This document shows positions 63,148 through 64,000 of a DNA stretch of 64,000 nt, piece after piece. The position numbers and the translations under genes are program-made. A model generated the notes under the pieces. The model had not been told where the DNA came from. It saw only the letters and a list, made by a program, of their open reading frames with translations, and made no database searches. This DNA comes from CAZKVJ01 sp964556225. Lineage in GTDB: Bacteria; Actinomycetota; Acidimicrobiia; Acidimicrobiales; Ilumatobacteraceae. The stretch lies in contig CAZKVJ010000002.1 of the NCBI GenBank assembly GCA_964556225.1, forward strand, positions 165,817 to 229,816, given 5' to 3'. Each line of letters begins with the position of its first letter. Position 1 is the stretch's first letter.

Positions 63148-63810
63148 TCAGGAGGCTTCGAACCGCACGTGGGTGTTTCCCAAGCTCACGATGTCGCCGT
63201 CGGCCAGGACCTGCTCCCCATTGATCCGCACGCCGTTGACCTTGGTGCCGTTCGTGGAGCCGAGGTCGACCACGACCCAGCCGGTCCCGTCGGGACGGAT
63301 CTCGGCGTGGCGGCGGCTCACGTTGGGGTCGGCCATCGGCACGGTGTTCTCCGGCAGGCGGCCCATCGACACGGTCTGGTCGGAGAGCTGGATCCGCTCG
63401 CCGCTCGGCAGCACCAGGCTGCCGGCACCGACCCCGCCGCCGGACTCCTTCATGGTGGAGACCACCTCGACGCGGCCGGGCTTGAGGGCGGGATCGAGCT
63501 CGAGCGTGACGTTGACCGGGCCCATGAAGTGGTATTTCTCGTCACGGGCGTAGAGGCGGGCGGCTTCCGCCAGCTCCACGATCAGGGCCTCGTTGATCTC
63601 GCCGAGGGCGTCGAGGTCGCGCTGGCTGAGGTGGAAGGTGAAGTCGTTGGGCACGATGCGGCGGCCCTTGACGTCGACGCTGCGGTGCTCGTCCATCTCG
63701 CGGAGGAGGCGACGTCCGAGCTCGATCGGGCGCACGTTGGTTCGAAAGGCGCGGGAGAACACGCCCTCGACCATACGCTCCAGCGTGTGCTCCAGCGACT
63801 GCATGACCAT
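63148..63810 (-). CDS. fhaA: FhaA, DUF3662 plus FHA-domain protein
   Basis: 220 residues. The DUF3662 domain (MVEGVFSRAFRTNVRPIELGRRLLREMDE) is at the N-terminus and the FHA domain (GRLPENTV ... SRRHAEI ... LGSTNGTKVNG) at the C-terminus. The middle disordered region is much shorter than in Mycobacterium. Adaptor of the PknB pathway, linked to MurJ control in mycobacteria. ATG 63804 is an alternative start. Confidence 0.93.
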   Translation of the reverse strand: MVMQSLEHTLERMVEGVFSRAFRTNVRPIELGRRLLREMDEHRSVDVKGRRIVPNDFTFHLSQRDLDALGEINEALIVELAEAARLYARDEKYHFMGPVNVTLELDPALKPGRVEVVSTMKESGGGVGAGSLVLPSGERIQLSDQTVSMGRLPENTVPMADPNVSRRHAEIRPDGTGWVVVDLGSTNGTKVNGVRINGEQVLADGDIVSLGNTHVRFEAS

Positions 63811-63871
63811 GGGTGACCCGCGAGGCTAGTTGCGCCCCTGGTCGACGCGGCGGCGCGCCGGGGGTTCGGGG

Positions 63872-63900
63872 TTGGGCGGCCAGCGGCGAGTTGCTAGGTT
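63872..63900 (+). promoter_or_regulatory. tRNA-Leu promoter
   Basis: TTGGGC (63872-63877), a 17-base spacer and TAGGTT (63895-63900), the best -35/-10 pair in the window, 17 bases before the mature tRNA. Confidence 0.55.
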
Positions 63901-63917
63901 GACGGCCCTTCCACTCG

Positions 63918-63999
63918 GGCGAGTGGCGGAATGGCAGACGCGCTGGCTTCAGGTGCCAGTGAGGGTTTCCTCGTGGGGGTTCAAGTCCCCCCTCGCCCA
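63918..63999 (+). tRNA. tRNA-Leu (CAG)
   Basis: Class II tRNA of 82 bases: acceptor GGGCGAG/CTCGCCC, anticodon stem-loop CTGGC-TTCAGGT-GCCAG (anticodon CAG), a long variable arm (AGTGAGGGTTTCCTCGTGG region) and the T arm GGTTCAAGTCC. It ends one base before the window edge. It lies next to fhaA as in mycobacteria. Confidence 0.95.
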
Positions 64000-64000
64000 C

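Noticed and set aside
63542..64000. Minus-strand frame through tRNA-Leu (GEGGLEPPRGN... type)
   Set aside because: This is the classic false protein made by translating a tRNA gene; fhaA is the real gene there.

Overview
The window is a high-GC actinobacterial chromosome segment built around the replication origin. It carries the ParABS locus, the rpmH-rnpA-yidD-yidC-jag-rsmG string, dnaA-dnaN-recF-DUF721-gyrB-gyrA, and the fhaA-fhaB-pstP-rodA-pbpA-pknB cell-wall kinase cluster. F420/LLM-type flavoproteins, a PASTA kinase and a CrgA protein also point to Actinomycetota. The details (no pknA, a separate kinase beside sigM, limonene-monooxygenase-like and group 3b hydrogenase genes) suggest the class Acidimicrobiia rather than a mycobacterium or streptomycete; that placement is inference. 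No insertion sequence, prophage, integron or CRISPR array is visible.

Layout. (1) 1-7.8 kb: envelope-stress and redox block: DUF6049 protein, DegV, receptor-like Ser/Thr kinase, ECF sigma factor with its anti-sigma factor, a small membrane protein, trxB, trxA and a degenerate CwlM-like amidase homologue. (2) 7.9-13 kb, minus strand: parB, parA with two parS-like sites, rsmG, jag, yidC, yidD, rnpA, rpmH. (3) 13.0-22.1 kb: candidate oriC intervals with DnaA boxes, then dnaA, dnaN, recF, a DUF721 gene, gyrB and gyrA. (4) 22.1-23.5 kb: TadE-like protein, DUF3566 protein, tRNA-Ile and a 43-residue protein starting at the tRNA 3' end. (5) 23.5-55 kb: an accessory block of about 31 kb inside the otherwise conserved origin order. 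It holds a Fur regulator, a MgtE-like/DUF1003 pair, a serine hydrolase, F420/flavin oxidoreductases, an amidohydrolase, tRNA-Ala, a three-gene signal peptidase/substrate operon, an rRNA methyltransferase, an AlkB-like gene, two class III aminotransferases, a carotenoid oxygenase, a Tat-exported protein, an eight-gene antiporter-hydrogenase operon with a divergent K+ channel, a MarR regulator, an acyl-CoA ligase and a thiolase. (6) 55-64 kb: crgA, a trpG/pabA-type amidotransferase, then pknB, pbpA, rodA, pstP, fhaB and fhaA on the minus strand, and tRNA-Leu at the edge.

The ends of the window are linked by function: the sigma/anti-sigma/kinase/CwlM group and the PknB/PstP/FhaA/FhaB/RodA/PbpA group are both expected to control peptidoglycan synthesis, and the middle supplies replication, segregation and membrane insertion. 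Genes are packed, with many ATGA/GTGA overlaps. GTG starts are common; TTG is used for rnpA and recF, and a CTG is the best available start for the CwlM-like gene. Several genes have a TANNNT -10-like hexamer 6-12 bases before the start codon, suggesting leaderless transcription.

The two most system-like observations are a minus-strand operon of two small exported proteins sharing the motif ASLGGL next to a Ser/His signal peptidase (32.5-34.5 kb), and a translationally coupled operon joining a KhtT/KhtU-type K+/H+ antiporter to a complete NAD(P)-type [NiFe] hydrogenase (41.2-48.0 kb).
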